Made by a program: the position numbers and the translations under genes. The notes below the pieces were generated by a model that made no database searches, was not told where the DNA came from, and was given only the letters and a program-made list of their open reading frames with translations. DNA of 64,000 bases from Halobaculum magnesiiphilum (lineage in GTDB: Archaea > Halobacteriota > Halobacteria > Halobacteriales > Haloferacaceae): contig NZ_CP081958.1 of NCBI RefSeq assembly GCF_019823105.1, positions 806,001-870,000 on the forward strand, in the 5' to 3' direction. Within the stretch, counting starts at the first letter, position 1. Every line of letters starts with the position of its first letter. Below are positions 18,006 through 27,206 of the stretch, piece by piece.

Positions 18006-20402
18006 TCAGTCGTCCGTCCCGTCCGTCGACGCGTCCGGAACCGGCTCGTCGGTTCCGGCGAGCGCGTTCAGCAGGGTGACGGCTTCGGGCTTCGAGAGCG
18101 GCTCGTTCGCGTTGCCGCAGTGGGGCGACTGGACGCAGGCGGGACAGCCGTCGGCGCAGTCGCAGGCGGCGATCAGCCGCGCCGTCCGCGCGAGCAGGCG
18201 GTCGGCCTCGCGGTACGACTCCCGCGTCAGCCCCACGCCGCCGGGGTAGCCGTCGTAGATGAACACGGTCGACTGGCCGGTGTGGGGGTGAAACGGGGTC
18301 GAGACGCCGCCGATGTCCGCGCGGTCGCACAGGAGATCCAGCGGCATGAGCGAGATCGAGCCGTGTTCGGCGGCGTGGATCCCCCCGTTGAACCCCGCGT
18401 CGCCGCGCCCGGCCTCGGCCGCTACTTCTCGCATCTCCCCCTCCACGTCCGCGGGGACGGTGTAGTACAGCGCCCGCGTCCGCAACTCCGTCTCCGGGAG
18501 CTCCAGCGCCTCCGAGCCGATCGTCTCGCCCGTGGAGCCGTCTTTGCGCTCGAAGCCGGTGATCTGCTCGGTCACGGTCACGTCCGCGAACCGGACCTCG
18601 GTGTCCTCGCGCGCGCCGAGCGGTCGCGACCGCAGGTCCTCGTTGACGACCACGTCCTTGTCGGTCAGCACCCGGGTGTAGTAGTCGGCCCACGTGGGTC
18701 GGAGTCGGGCCACGTCGCGGTCGAGGTCAAGCTCGTCGACCTCGTAGGTCTGGCCCTGGTGGTGGTAGACGGCGCCCGGATGGGCGTCGCGCAGGGCGTC
18801 GCCGAACGACAGCGACGCGATCACGTCGTCCGTGCGGGCGTCCATGAGGTCGATCTCGCGGTCGTCGATCGTCCGGAGGCTCATCGAGTGCTGGGCGCTC
18901 CCCGGGCCGTCGTACGCCCAGCGCGGCCCACGGGAGGTGTCCATCAGTTCCAGCGTTCCGTCCGCCTCCAGCGACTCGACGACCGACACGAAGGAGTCGC
19001 CGAAGTGGGACGCGTCCTCGGGCCGGAGCCAGTTCTCGTCGGCGGCGCTGGCGACGTGGCTCGGCAGCAACTCGCCGTTCTCGGGGTCGATCATCGCGCG
19101 CTCGGGGTCGCCCTCGAACAGATCATCGGGGTTCGTCATGAGGTACTGGTCGAGTTGGTCCTCGCCGCCGACCATGACCACGAGCGCGTCGTCGGTGCCG
19201 CGGCCGGCGCGGCCCGCCTGCTGGAACGCCGACATCCGGGTTCCGGGGTAGCCGTCGAGGATCACGGCGTCGAGACCGCCCACGTCGACGCCGAGTTCGA
19301 GCGCGTTCGTCGACCACACGCCGGCAACCTCGCCCGAGTGCAGCCCCGACTCGATCTCCCGGCGGCGCTCGTTCGTCAGGCTCGCCTGGTACGCCTCGAC
19401 CCGTCCGGCGAGGTCGTGCTCGCCCCGCTGGCGCAGTTCCTTCGCCGAGTCGCTGGCGTAGCGCTCGGCCGTCTGGCGCGCCCGCGTGAACACGAGCGTC
19501 TGGAGCCCCTCCTGCACCAGATCGCAGAAGAGCCGTTTCGTCTCGGTGTGACTCGACCGCCGGCGCCCGGACTGCTGATCCGCCTGACGGCCCTCGTACT
19601 CCGGCGGGTTCCACAGCAGCCAGTGGCGCGGCCCGCGGGCGGAGGCGTCCTCGTCGACGAGCGTGAAGCCGGACTCGGGACGCGCGGTCACCCGCGCTGC
19701 GTGCTCGACGGGGTTGCCGATGGTCGCCGAGCAGCAGACGAACTGCGGGTCGGCGCCGTAGCGCTCGCAGATCCGGTTCAGCCGCCGCATGACGAGCGCG
19801 ACGTGGCTGCCGAACACGCCGCGATAGCCGTGTACCTCGTCGATGACCACGGTTTCGAGCGATCCGAAGAACCACTCCCAGTGCTTGTACGCCCACGGGA
19901 GCAGCCCGTAGTGGAGCATGTCGGGGTTCGAGAGGAGAACCGTCGGCTGTCGGTCGCGCACGTCGCGCTTTTCGGACTTCGACAGGCGGCCGGTGTACTG
20001 GTCGACGGAGACGCGCGAGCCGAACCCCAGTCCGTGCGCCAGCCCCGAGAGCGTCTCCTCCTGATCGGCGATGAGCGCGTTCTGCGGCGCGAGATACAGC
20101 GTCCGGCCGCCGTGGTCCATCGCGCGCTCGAAGGCGGGGACGGTGTACGCGAGCGACTTCCCGCTGGCGGTCCGGGTGGCGAGCACCACGTCGTCGCCGT
20201 CGCGGACGGCCTCGACCGCCCGCGCCTGATGGTCGTACAGCGAGTCGATCCCCTCGTCTGCGAGCGCGCTCGCGAGCCGCGGCTCTAGGTCCACGTCGGC
20301 GAGGGCGGCCTCACGGCCGGGAAGCGTCCGCCGGTCCGCGATCTGCCCCTCGTAGTACGGGCGTGATCGGAGCCACTCGACGGTGTCGTCCACGGTGATC
20401 AC
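18006..20402 (-). CDS. DEAD/DEAH-box helicase with DUF1998 zinc domain (MrfA/YprA-like)
   Basis: A 798-residue superfamily 2 helicase starting at GTG 20402. Motif I is ATRTASGKS (75-83), motif II is DEVH (188-191), and CSATI and QQAGRAGRG mark motifs III and VI. The C-terminus is a DUF1998-type region with a cysteine cluster (C747, C749, C753, C756, C762) that in MrfA relatives binds zinc. Bacillus MrfA is a 3'-5' helicase in excision of mitomycin lesions; the archaeal role is inferred only from homology. Its neighbours are an Mrr-like protein 18 bases upstream and the divergent alkyl-repair gene ogt. Confidence 0.9.
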   Translation of the reverse strand: MITVDDTVEWLRSRPYYEGQIADRRTLPGREAALADVDLEPRLASALADEGIDSLYDHQARAVEAVRDGDDVVLATRTASGKSLAYTVPAFERAMDHGGRTLYLAPQNALIADQEETLSGLAHGLGFGSRVSVDQYTGRLSKSEKRDVRDRQPTVLLSNPDMLHYGLLPWAYKHWEWFFGSLETVVIDEVHGYRGVFGSHVALVMRRLNRICERYGADPQFVCCSATIGNPVEHAARVTARPESGFTLVDEDASARGPRHWLLWNPPEYEGRQADQQSGRRRSSHTETKRLFCDLVQEGLQTLVFTRARQTAERYASDSAKELRQRGEHDLAGRVEAYQASLTNERRREIESGLHSGEVAGVWSTNALELGVDVGGLDAVILDGYPGTRMSAFQQAGRAGRGTDDALVVMVGGEDQLDQYLMTNPDDLFEGDPERAMIDPENGELLPSHVASAADENWLRPEDASHFGDSFVSVVESLEADGTLELMDTSRGPRWAYDGPGSAQHSMSLRTIDDREIDLMDARTDDVIASLSFGDALRDAHPGAVYHHQGQTYEVDELDLDRDVARLRPTWADYYTRVLTDKDVVVNEDLRSRPLGAREDTEVRFADVTVTEQITGFERKDGSTGETIGSEALELPETELRTRALYYTVPADVEGEMREVAAEAGRGDAGFNGGIHAAEHGSISLMPLDLLCDRADIGGVSTPFHPHTGQSTVFIYDGYPGGVGLTRESYREADRLLARTARLIAACDCADGCPACVQSPHCGNANEPLSKPEAVTLLNALAGTDEPVPDASTDGTDD

Positions 20403-20420
20403 GGGTAGGGGCTGGCGCGC

Positions 20421-20891
20421 TTACCGGTTGCGGTCGTCGCCGTCGCCGTCCTCGTCGTCGACGGCGGACGGGAGCGCGACGCCCGCGTCGCGGGCCAGCG
20501 CGACGAGCCCGACGCCGTCGTACACGTCGACCGGCGCGGACCGGGCACGGTCGACCGCGTCCGGCTCGACCTTGTCGACGGTCGCGAGCACGGCGAAGGA
20601 AAGGCCCCGTTCGGCCGCGAGGGTCGCGAACTCCTCGACGTCGGCCTCGGTCACGGGAGTGCGGCGAAGGGCGACGACCGCCCGCTCGGGCGGGGCGTCC
20701 GACCGCTCGCGAACGAGCGACAGCTCGACGGTCCCGTCGGGGGTCACGGGCGCGACCGTTGCCTCGAACGCCGGCCAGATCCCGCCCAGTCGCTCGGCGA
20801 AGGCGGCGAACTCTCCGTCCGGGAGCGCGGCGAGTCGATCGGCCGGGTGGCGCACGTTCCGGGGTACGGTCCCCCCGGCGAAAAACCGCAT
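20421..20891 (-). CDS. Conserved hypothetical protein with possible degenerate Mrr-like domain
   Basis: A 156-residue acidic protein starting at ATG 20891 and ending 18 bases before the helicase start, so likely co-transcribed with it. The segment from about residue 75 (AVVALRR, EEFATLAAERGLSFAVLATV, VDVYDGVGLVALA) follows the spacing of Mrr-type restriction endonuclease domains (core strand, then helix, then Rossmann-like strands). However, the QxK catalytic pair expected in the core strand is replaced by ALRR, so nuclease activity is doubtful. The fold assignment is my reading of pattern and is tentative. Confidence 0.6.
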   Translation of the reverse strand: MRFFAGGTVPRNVRHPADRLAALPDGEFAAFAERLGGIWPAFEATVAPVTPDGTVELSLVRERSDAPPERAVVALRRTPVTEADVEEFATLAAERGLSFAVLATVDKVEPDAVDRARSAPVDVYDGVGLVALARDAGVALPSAVDDEDGDGDDRNR

Positions 20892-21044
20892 CGGTCCCGG
20901 CTCGTCTCCTCCCGATTCGCCCCGTCCGGTTCCGTGTCCCCGTCCCGAGCGACGACGAGTTCCCGGCCGCCCTCGTCGTGACTCGGCGCTCGTCGCTCCC
21001 CGTGTCGCCGCCGGGTTGATTACCTCACGGTCGTCACCCTTCGT

Positions 21045-21539
21045 ATGGACCCGACGGCGAAGCGGGCGGAATACGACGACCCGGTGACGGTCGCGGTCCC
21101 CGGCGGCCGGCTCACGCTCGACGCGTCGTACGTCGACGGCGAGGCGGATGAGATCAGGCGGCAGGCGCGCGAGTACCGCGAGGGAACCCGGACGGCGTTC
21201 GACCTCGACGTTCGGTATCCCGACGGCTTCACCGGCCGGGTGATGGGCGCGATGGCGGCGATCCCGTACGGCGAGACGCGGACCTACGGCGACCTCGCCG
21301 ACGACCTCGACAACGCGCCCCAGCCGGTCGGCGCCGCCTGCGGGCGCAACCCGGTCCCGCTCGTCGTCCCGTGCCACCGCGTCGTCGCCGCCGACGGGCT
21401 CGGCGGCTTCTCCGCGGACGGCGGCCCCGAACTCAAGCGCCACCTGCTCGATCACGAGCGCAGCGACTCCGTGCAGGTCACCCTCGGCGACGCCGACACC
21501 GATGTCGACGGCGGTGGCGACGCGGACGCACAGCCGTGA
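21045..21539 (+). CDS. ogt: Methylated-DNA--[protein]-cysteine S-methyltransferase
   Basis: A 164-residue alkyltransferase that removes O6-alkyl groups from guanine by suicidal transfer to a cysteine. The active site PCHR is present with C110, preceded by the recognition-helix region GAACGRNPVP and the YGDLA motif. The last 25 residues are an acidic tail. TTGATTACC near 21015-21023 is about 26 bases upstream and fits a leaderless start. Its stop overlaps the start of the next gene (GTGA), so the two are translationally coupled. Confidence 0.93.
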   Translation: MDPTAKRAEYDDPVTVAVPGGRLTLDASYVDGEADEIRRQAREYREGTRTAFDLDVRYPDGFTGRVMGAMAAIPYGETRTYGDLADDLDNAPQPVGAACGRNPVPLVVPCHRVVAADGLGGFSADGGPELKRHLLDHERSDSVQVTLGDADTDVDGGGDADAQP

Positions 21540-22018
21540 GCGACGCCGGTACCTACACGCTGGTGTTCGCCGTTCCCGAGGCGATCGCCGTCGAGGTCGG
21601 CGCGCTCGGCGTCCGGGAGCTTCCCGCTGGGGCGTACGCCTACACGGGGAGCGCGCTCGGCGCCGGCGGCTTCTCGCGCATCGACCGCCACCGCCGGGTC
21701 GCCGCCGGCGAGCACGACGTGCGCCACTGGCACGTCGACTACCTCGGCGCCCACGACGCCGTCTCGCTGGCGACGGTCGAGCGCCTCGGCGGCGGCCGCG
21801 ACGAGGAGTGCCGCCTCGCGCGGGCGGTCGCGACCGGGGCACCGGACGGCGACCCGGTCCCCGGCTTCGGCGCCTCCGACTGCGACTGCCCGTCCCACCT
21901 CGCGCGGTTCGACGCCGTCGCGGCCGCGGAAGAAGCGGTGGCGACAGCGTACGACGAGCTTCGGGAGGTCGAGGAAGCCGATGAGAACCGTGCATCCGAC
22001 GCGTCGAACGCGCGCTGA
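21536..22018 (+). CDS. DUF123 (GIY-YIG-like) domain protein
   Basis: A 160-residue protein starting at GTG 21536 inside the ogt stop. It has the DUF123 pattern: YAYTGSALGAGG, RIDRHRR, HWHVDYL, the ECRLA cysteine and the SDCDCPSHL motif near residue 120. DUF123 occurs alone or fused to archaeal endonuclease III and resembles GIY-YIG nucleases. Coupling to ogt supports a role in DNA repair, but no activity is established that I can name. The C-terminal 30 residues are an acidic tail. Confidence 0.82.
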   Translation: MSDAGTYTLVFAVPEAIAVEVGALGVRELPAGAYAYTGSALGAGGFSRIDRHRRVAAGEHDVRHWHVDYLGAHDAVSLATVERLGGGRDEECRLARAVATGAPDGDPVPGFGASDCDCPSHLARFDAVAAAEEAVATAYDELREVEEADENRASDASNAR

Positions 22019-22025
22019 CGGAGCG

Positions 22026-22031
22026 CTTTTG
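22026..22031 (+). promoter_or_regulatory. TATA-like box of the class I/II aminotransferase gene
   Basis: CTTTTG is centred about 26 bases before ATG 22055, just after the preceding stop codon. Confidence 0.5.
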
Positions 22032-22054
22032 GGTGCGGCCCCGAACCCGGCGGT

Positions 22055-23251
22055 ATGTTCCCGCCGCTCGCGTACCTGCAGTGGATCGAGGGGCGTCCGG
22101 CCGCAGCCGAGCACGATCTCGGATCCAGCGACCTCCGGCGCCTGCCCGCCGGTGACCCCGACGACCCCGTTCCGCCCCGACTACGCGGGCGTTCCGCTCC
22201 CGAGTACGACCGATCGCTGCGCGAGCGCGTCGCCGCCGAGTACGGGGTCGACGAGGCGAACGTGCTGCTCACCGCGGGGGCGACCCACGGCGGCTTCCTC
22301 GCGTCCGCGACCGCGGCGGCCCTCGCCCGCGAGCGCGACGGCGGACGCGACGGCGACGCCGCCGCGAGCGCCTCCTTCCACGCCGGCGGAGCCGACGGCC
22401 CCCGCCCGTGGGCGCTCGTCGAGGAACCGGGCTACGAACCGCTGGTCGAAACGCCGCGCGGGATCGGCAGCCGGGTCGCACGCTTTCGCCGGCCCGGACC
22501 GGCGTACGACCTCGATCCCGAGCGCGTCGCGGCGGCGGCAGCCGACCTCGCGGGGCCGCTCGCGCACGTCACGGTCACCAACCGGCACAACCCGACGGGC
22601 GCCCTGACCGACCGCGCGACGCTCGCGGCGACCGCCGAGGTCGCCGCCGACCGCGGCGGCTTCCTACTCGTCGACGAGGTGTACGCGCCCTACACCGTCG
22701 GCGCGGACGGCGAGGGACGCAGTGACGAGACAGCTGCAATCGGCGGCGCCTTCGGCGGCCCGACTGGCGCCGGGCTGCCGGCCACCGTCACGGTCGGCTC
22801 GCTCACGAAGTTTCACGGGCTGGGCGGGCTCCGCGTCGGCTGGATCACCGGCCCCCAGGCGTTCGTCGAGCGCGCGCGGCTGGTGGAACACCACGTCCCC
22901 GCGCTCGCCGCGCCGAGCGTCGCGCTCGCGCGCCGCTTCTTCGCCCACCGCGACGACCTCGTCGGCGACGCTCGCGAGCACTGCCGCCGGAACCACGAGC
23001 TGCTCGCGGCGTTCCTCGACGGTCGCGACGACCTCGCCGGATCCGTCGAACCGGGGTCGCCGTTCGCGTACCTCGAACACGAGCGGGTCGACGGCGACGC
23101 GGTGAGCGAGGCGGCATGGGACGCCGGCATGCTCGTCGTCCCCGGGCGCTTCTTCGGGCTGGACGACGGCGTCCGCGTCTCGCTGGGACGGGCGCCCGAC
23201 GACTGTGCGGCGGCGCTCGAGGCGTTCGGCCGGGTTCTTGACGGACTCTGA
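22055..23251 (+). CDS. Pyridoxal phosphate aminotransferase, class I/II
   Basis: A 398-residue fold-type I aminotransferase. The PLP lysine is K252 in GSLTKFHGLGGLRVGW, the cofactor aspartate lies in LLVDEVYAPY (D207), the NP motif is NRHNPTG (179-180), and the substrate-binding arginine is in RVSLGRAPDD. A low-complexity Gly/Asp/Ala insert occupies about residues 93-115. The amino donor cannot be read. It is transcribed separately from the repair genes before it, from its own TATA-like box. Confidence 0.88.
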   Translation: MFPPLAYLQWIEGRPAAAEHDLGSSDLRRLPAGDPDDPVPPRLRGRSAPEYDRSLRERVAAEYGVDEANVLLTAGATHGGFLASATAAALARERDGGRDGDAAASASFHAGGADGPRPWALVEEPGYEPLVETPRGIGSRVARFRRPGPAYDLDPERVAAAAADLAGPLAHVTVTNRHNPTGALTDRATLAATAEVAADRGGFLLVDEVYAPYTVGADGEGRSDETAAIGGAFGGPTGAGLPATVTVGSLTKFHGLGGLRVGWITGPQAFVERARLVEHHVPALAAPSVALARRFFAHRDDLVGDAREHCRRNHELLAAFLDGRDDLAGSVEPGSPFAYLEHERVDGDAVSEAAWDAGMLVVPGRFFGLDDGVRVSLGRAPDDCAAALEAFGRVLDGL

Positions 23252-23422
23252 GGCCCCGTCGCGTCATCGTGCCGTCATGGCTTCGTCTGACGGATGTTTT
23301 TGTGACCACAAGTCAACGAACTGTCGCAAGGAAGTCGCCGGAGTGCGAGTCCGCGACGCGGCGGGAGATCCGCCGTGTCGACGATGTCGCATCTCACAGG
23401 CGGCCCGGACCATGACCTTACG

Positions 23423-23722
23423 ATGACACGGACATCAACGACCGAAGAGGCTGAAATCGACGACCGCGACACGACCGATCCCGCCGGGGACGGCTCTCCA
23501 GTCTCGGCGGTCATCGGCGCCGTCGCCGCGGTCGAGAACGTCGACCCCGTGGAACTGAACACGACTCTCCAGGGTGCCGTCGACGCCGACGCGCTCGCGT
23601 CGCTCGCGCGTCACGAGGGGAGCGAGTGGCGTCTGGAGTTCCCCCTCGGCGACCACGAGGTCGCCGTCGAGGGTGGCGGAACCGTCGTCGTCGACGACCG
23701 CGTCTTCTCGAACCAGTTTTGA
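23423..23722 (+). CDS. HalOD1 output-domain protein
   Basis: A 99-residue acidic protein matching the haloarchaeal HalOD1 output domain: VIGAVAAVENVDPVEL, LQGAVDADALASLA and the paired strands EWRLEFPLGDHEVAV and GTVVVDDRVF. In haloarchaea this domain is found alone or after response-regulator receivers and is thought to be an output module. I chose the ATG at 23423; the in-frame ATG at 23375 adds 16 residues and neither has a clear TATA box. No kinase or receiver lies nearby. Confidence 0.8.
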   Translation: MTRTSTTEEAEIDDRDTTDPAGDGSPVSAVIGAVAAVENVDPVELNTTLQGAVDADALASLARHEGSEWRLEFPLGDHEVAVEGGGTVVVDDRVFSNQF

Positions 23723-23791
23723 GCGCGGCGCGACGCGCTCGACCGCAGCCACGGCAGCCCGCGCTCCTCCCGCGGGGCCGACCCGTCCGTG

Positions 23792-23980
23792 CTACTCCTC
23801 GTCGCCGCGATACCCGCGTCCGAACGAGTAGCCCGCGACGATCGCGAACACGGCGAACAGCCCGAGGAGGAACCCCACGGCACGGTCCGCGAACGGGACG
23901 CCGTCGAGCGAACCAGTGACGTACAGCGCGGCGAGGACGGTGAAAAAGCCGAACAGCGGGAGGGCGGTGAGTCGGTTCAT
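23792..23980 (-). CDS. Small membrane protein, two spans
   Basis: A 62-residue protein with two hydrophobic helices (LFGFFTVLAALYV and VGFLLGLFAVFAIVAGYSFG) and a short charged C-terminus. It starts at ATG 23980 and has haloarchaeal codon use. The function is unknown; it is likely a conserved small membrane protein because the frame is clean and the adjacent stretches are otherwise empty. Confidence 0.6.
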   Translation of the reverse strand: MNRLTALPLFGFFTVLAALYVTGSLDGVPFADRAVGFLLGLFAVFAIVAGYSFGRGYRGDEE

Positions 23981-24056
23981 ACCGACGGCTGGGTACGATC
24001 CCTGTTAACAGTATCGCGGCGACGGGGAATCCCGGCGGCGTCGCCCGGGACGGTGA

Positions 24057-27000
24057 TCACCGGAGCGCCTCGGCGACCTTCTCGACCGGATGCGGCGGGT
24101 CGCCGTCGGCGTCGTCCCGTTCGGCGAGCTGCGACCGGCAGGAGGCGCCGGGCGCGGTGACCGCCTCGCCGGGGCTGTCGTCGACCTGGTCGAAGAGGAT
24201 GGACGCGATGGACCTGCTCATCGAGTGGTGTTCGGCCTCGTAGCCGAAGCTTCCGGCCATCCCGCAGCAGGTGGAGTCCAGCGGGTCGACCTCGTAGCCG
24301 GCGCGCCGGAGCACGCCGACCGCGTGGTGGTCCTTCTTCGTCGCCTTCTGGTGGCAGTGCCCGTGGTACGTGAGCGACCCCTCCCCCGCCAGATCCATCG
24401 ACTCGTCGAGCCGGAAGGCGTCGACGTACTCCAGCACGCCGTAGCTGTTGGCGGCGACGTTGGCGGCGGCCGCCGAGTCGTGGAGGTCGAGGAGATCCGA
24501 CTGGAGCATCACGGCCTCACTGGGCTCGACGACGACCACGTCGCGGCCGGCGTCGACGCGGGGGGCCAGATCCTCGACTGCGGCGGCGGTGCGCTCGCGC
24601 GCCGTGTCGAGAAAGCCCATGCTGTGTGCCGGCCGGCCGGTGTCCTCCACGTTCGCGAGTTCGACGCGGACGCCCGCCGCTTCGAGCACCCGGACCGCAG
24701 CCTTCCCGGCGTCTGGATGGTTGTAGTTGGTGTACGTGTCGGGGACGAGCACGGCGACACGTTCTGCGTCCGCCTCTGCGACTGCCGGGCCGCCCCGGGA
24801 CTCGAACCAGTCGCGCAGCGTCGTCCGGTGGAACTCCGGGAGGTCGCGCTCGGCGGCGATCCCGAGGAGCTTCTCCCCCAGAAATCCCGAGCCCGGGAGC
24901 CTCGTCGCCCAGTTCGACACCGGCGCCAGCGCCGACCCGACCCGCGAGAGGAGGTTGACGTTCGCGAACAGGCGGTCGCGGAGGCTCGGGCCCTCGCGCT
25001 CGTGGCGCTCGTGGACGACCTCGGCCTTCAGCTTCGCCATGTCGACGCCGCTGGGGCAGTTGCGCTTACACCCCTTGCAGCCGACACACAGGTCCATCAC
25101 CTCGCTCGTGAACTCCTCGGAGAACGGGTCCTCGGGCAGATCGCCCGACATCGCCCCGCGCAGGAGGTTCGCGCGGCCGCGGGTGCTCTGGATCTCCTCG
25201 TCGGCCGCACGGAAGGTGGGGCACATCACGCCGCCGGTCGTCGACTGCCCGCCGCGACAGCCGCCGCAGCCGTGACACAGCTCCGTCATCCCCTGAAAGC
25301 CGTTCTCGTTGTCCCAGTTCAGCTCCGGCTCGAACCCCGCGTCGAAGGCGTACTCGGGGTCGAACCGGAGGTGCTCGGTGAGACTGTGATCGCCACAGAC
25401 GTTCCCGGGGTTCAGGAGCCAATCCGGATCGAAGGCGGTCTTGAGGTCGCGGAAGGTCGACCAGAGGTCGTCGCCGTACAGCTTCCGGTTCCACTGGGTC
25501 CGGGCGCGACCGTCGCCGTGCTCGCCCGAGACGCTGCCGCCGTACTTCACGACCAGGTCGCTGGCGCCGTCGGCGATGCGCTCGAACTGGTCGAGTCCCT
25601 CGACCGTCTTGGTGTCGACCAGCGGCCGGATGTGGAGCACGCCGGGGCCCGCGTGGGCGTAGAAGGACGCGAACGTCCCGACCTCCTCCAGCAGCGCCTG
25701 GAAGTCGGCGGCGTAGTCCGCGAGGTGCTCCGGCGGCACCGCGCAGTCCTCGATGAACGACATGTGCTTGGCGTCGGACGTGCGGCTGAGGAGGATCGGC
25801 ATCCCCGCCTTGCGCATCTTCCAGAACGTCGCGCGGCGCTCGGGGTCGTGCGCCTCCAGCGCGTGCGTTGCGAACACCTCGTCCCCGGCGTCGACGCGGT
25901 CCTCGCTCGCCTCGCCCTCCGTGTCGACCCCGGGGCAGCGGTCGGCGACCAGGTCGGCGACCTTCCGTCGTCCGTCCTCGTCGCTGTCGGCGTAGAACTC
26001 CACGAGCAGCGTCGAGTCGGTGCCCTCGGGGAGCAGCCCGACGACGTCGCCGAACTCGGCCGTCTCCCGCGCGAGATCGAGGAACGTGTCGTCCATCACC
26101 TCGACGGCGGCGGGGGCGTGGTCGAGGATCCGCGCCACGTCCTCCATCGCGTCCAGCAGCGAGTCGTAGGTGAGCATCGCGACCGCCTTCGTCTCGGGCA
26201 CCTCCACCAGCGAAACGGTCGCCTCGGTGACGATCCCGAGCGTCCCCTCGCTGCCGCACATGAGCCGCGCGAGGTTCACCGTCCCCGGCTGGCCGGGCTC
26301 GTCGGCGCCGACGCCCTGCCCGCCCCACTCCCCCCGCGCCTCCTCGACGAGCACGTCGAGGTTGTACCCCGAGACGTTGCGCTTCATGTCCGGGTAGCGC
26401 GCGGTCACCTCCTCGCTCTCCTCGTCGATGACCCGGACGAGTTCGGCGTAGATCCGCTCCAGCAACTCCCCGTCGGGGTCGGCCGCCTCGCGCATCGTCG
26501 CCACCTCGATCTCGCCGAACGTCTCGACGGAGCCGTCGGCGAGGACGACCTCGCAGGACTCGACGTACGCGTCGGTCTTGCCGTACTTCAGCGAGTGCGA
26601 CCCGGTGGAGTTGTTGCCGATCGCGCCGCCGATCGCGGACTTGTCGCGCCACGCCGGATCCGGCGCGAACTTCAGGCCGTGCGGGGCGGCCGCCTCGTTG
26701 AGCTCCTCGACGATGCAGCCGGCGTCGACGGTCGCCTCGCGCGCGTCGGGGTCGAGATCGCGGATCTCGTCCATGTACTTCGTGAAATCGAGGACGACGG
26801 CCTCGTTCACCGCCTGGCCGGCCAGCGACGTGCCGCCGCCGCGGGGGAGCACCGGGATCTCCCGCTCGGCGCAGTACGCCATCACGGCGGCCACGTCGTC
26901 GGTGGACCGCGGGAGGACGACGCCGATGGGGGTCTGCTGGTACGCGGAGGCGTCCGTCGCGTACAGCTGTCTGGAGTACGTGTCGAAGCGAACGTCGCCC

Positions 27001-27122
27001 TCCACGAGTTCCTCCAGGTCGTCCACGAGTCCCGGTCGGGCCACGTCCTCGGAGACGTAGTCGTAGTCGGCGTCGGTCAGGTCCGGCCCGCCGTCGGGCG
27101 GGGACGGGAGATCGGAAGACAT
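24057..27122 (-). CDS. FAD-linked oxidase fused to GlpC-like Fe-S/CCG module (D-lactate/glycolate dehydrogenase type)
   Basis: A 1021-residue cytoplasmic or membrane-associated oxidoreductase. Residues about 60-200 are an FAD-binding-4 domain (PRGGGTSLAGQ at 93-103), 240-570 an FAD-oxidase C domain ending in GEHGDG (533-538), 616-690 two iron-sulphur binding cysteine groups (C616, C619, C622, C634 and C679, C682, C685, C689), and 790-1000 a CCG domain (GHCHQK, CCGMAG at 952-957). This is the layout of respiratory 2-hydroxy acid dehydrogenases passing electrons to the quinone pool. ATG 27122 is preferred over 27152 because the TATA-like box overlaps the latter. Its C-terminal third is paralogous to the LutB-A protein encoded divergently. 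Confidence 0.9.
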   Translation of the reverse strand: MSSDLPSPPDGGPDLTDADYDYVSEDVARPGLVDDLEELVEGDVRFDTYSRQLYATDASAYQQTPIGVVLPRSTDDVAAVMAYCAEREIPVLPRGGGTSLAGQAVNEAVVLDFTKYMDEIRDLDPDAREATVDAGCIVEELNEAAAPHGLKFAPDPAWRDKSAIGGAIGNNSTGSHSLKYGKTDAYVESCEVVLADGSVETFGEIEVATMREAADPDGELLERIYAELVRVIDEESEEVTARYPDMKRNVSGYNLDVLVEEARGEWGGQGVGADEPGQPGTVNLARLMCGSEGTLGIVTEATVSLVEVPETKAVAMLTYDSLLDAMEDVARILDHAPAAVEVMDDTFLDLARETAEFGDVVGLLPEGTDSTLLVEFYADSDEDGRRKVADLVADRCPGVDTEGEASEDRVDAGDEVFATHALEAHDPERRATFWKMRKAGMPILLSRTSDAKHMSFIEDCAVPPEHLADYAADFQALLEEVGTFASFYAHAGPGVLHIRPLVDTKTVEGLDQFERIADGASDLVVKYGGSVSGEHGDGRARTQWNRKLYGDDLWSTFRDLKTAFDPDWLLNPGNVCGDHSLTEHLRFDPEYAFDAGFEPELNWDNENGFQGMTELCHGCGGCRGGQSTTGGVMCPTFRAADEEIQSTRGRANLLRGAMSGDLPEDPFSEEFTSEVMDLCVGCKGCKRNCPSGVDMAKLKAEVVHERHEREGPSLRDRLFANVNLLSRVGSALAPVSNWATRLPGSGFLGEKLLGIAAERDLPEFHRTTLRDWFESRGGPAVAEADAERVAVLVPDTYTNYNHPDAGKAAVRVLEAAGVRVELANVEDTGRPAHSMGFLDTARERTAAAVEDLAPRVDAGRDVVVVEPSEAVMLQSDLLDLHDSAAAANVAANSYGVLEYVDAFRLDESMDLAGEGSLTYHGHCHQKATKKDHHAVGVLRRAGYEVDPLDSTCCGMAGSFGYEAEHHSMSRSIASILFDQVDDSPGEAVTAPGASCRSQLAERDDADGDPPHPVEKVAEALR

Positions 27123-27150
27123 CGAACGGATCGTGGTGGACGTGGGAGTC

Positions 27151-27158
27151 ACATAAGC
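27151..27158 (-). promoter_or_regulatory. TATA-like box of the FAD/Fe-S oxidoreductase gene
   Basis: GGCTTATG on the minus strand lies about 32 bases before ATG 27122 and overlaps an upstream in-frame ATG, arguing against the longer reading. Confidence 0.5.
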
Positions 27159-27206
27159 CCGCGGGGAGCCGGCGAATGCGGCGTCGATGCCAGCCCCGCG
27201 CCCCGG

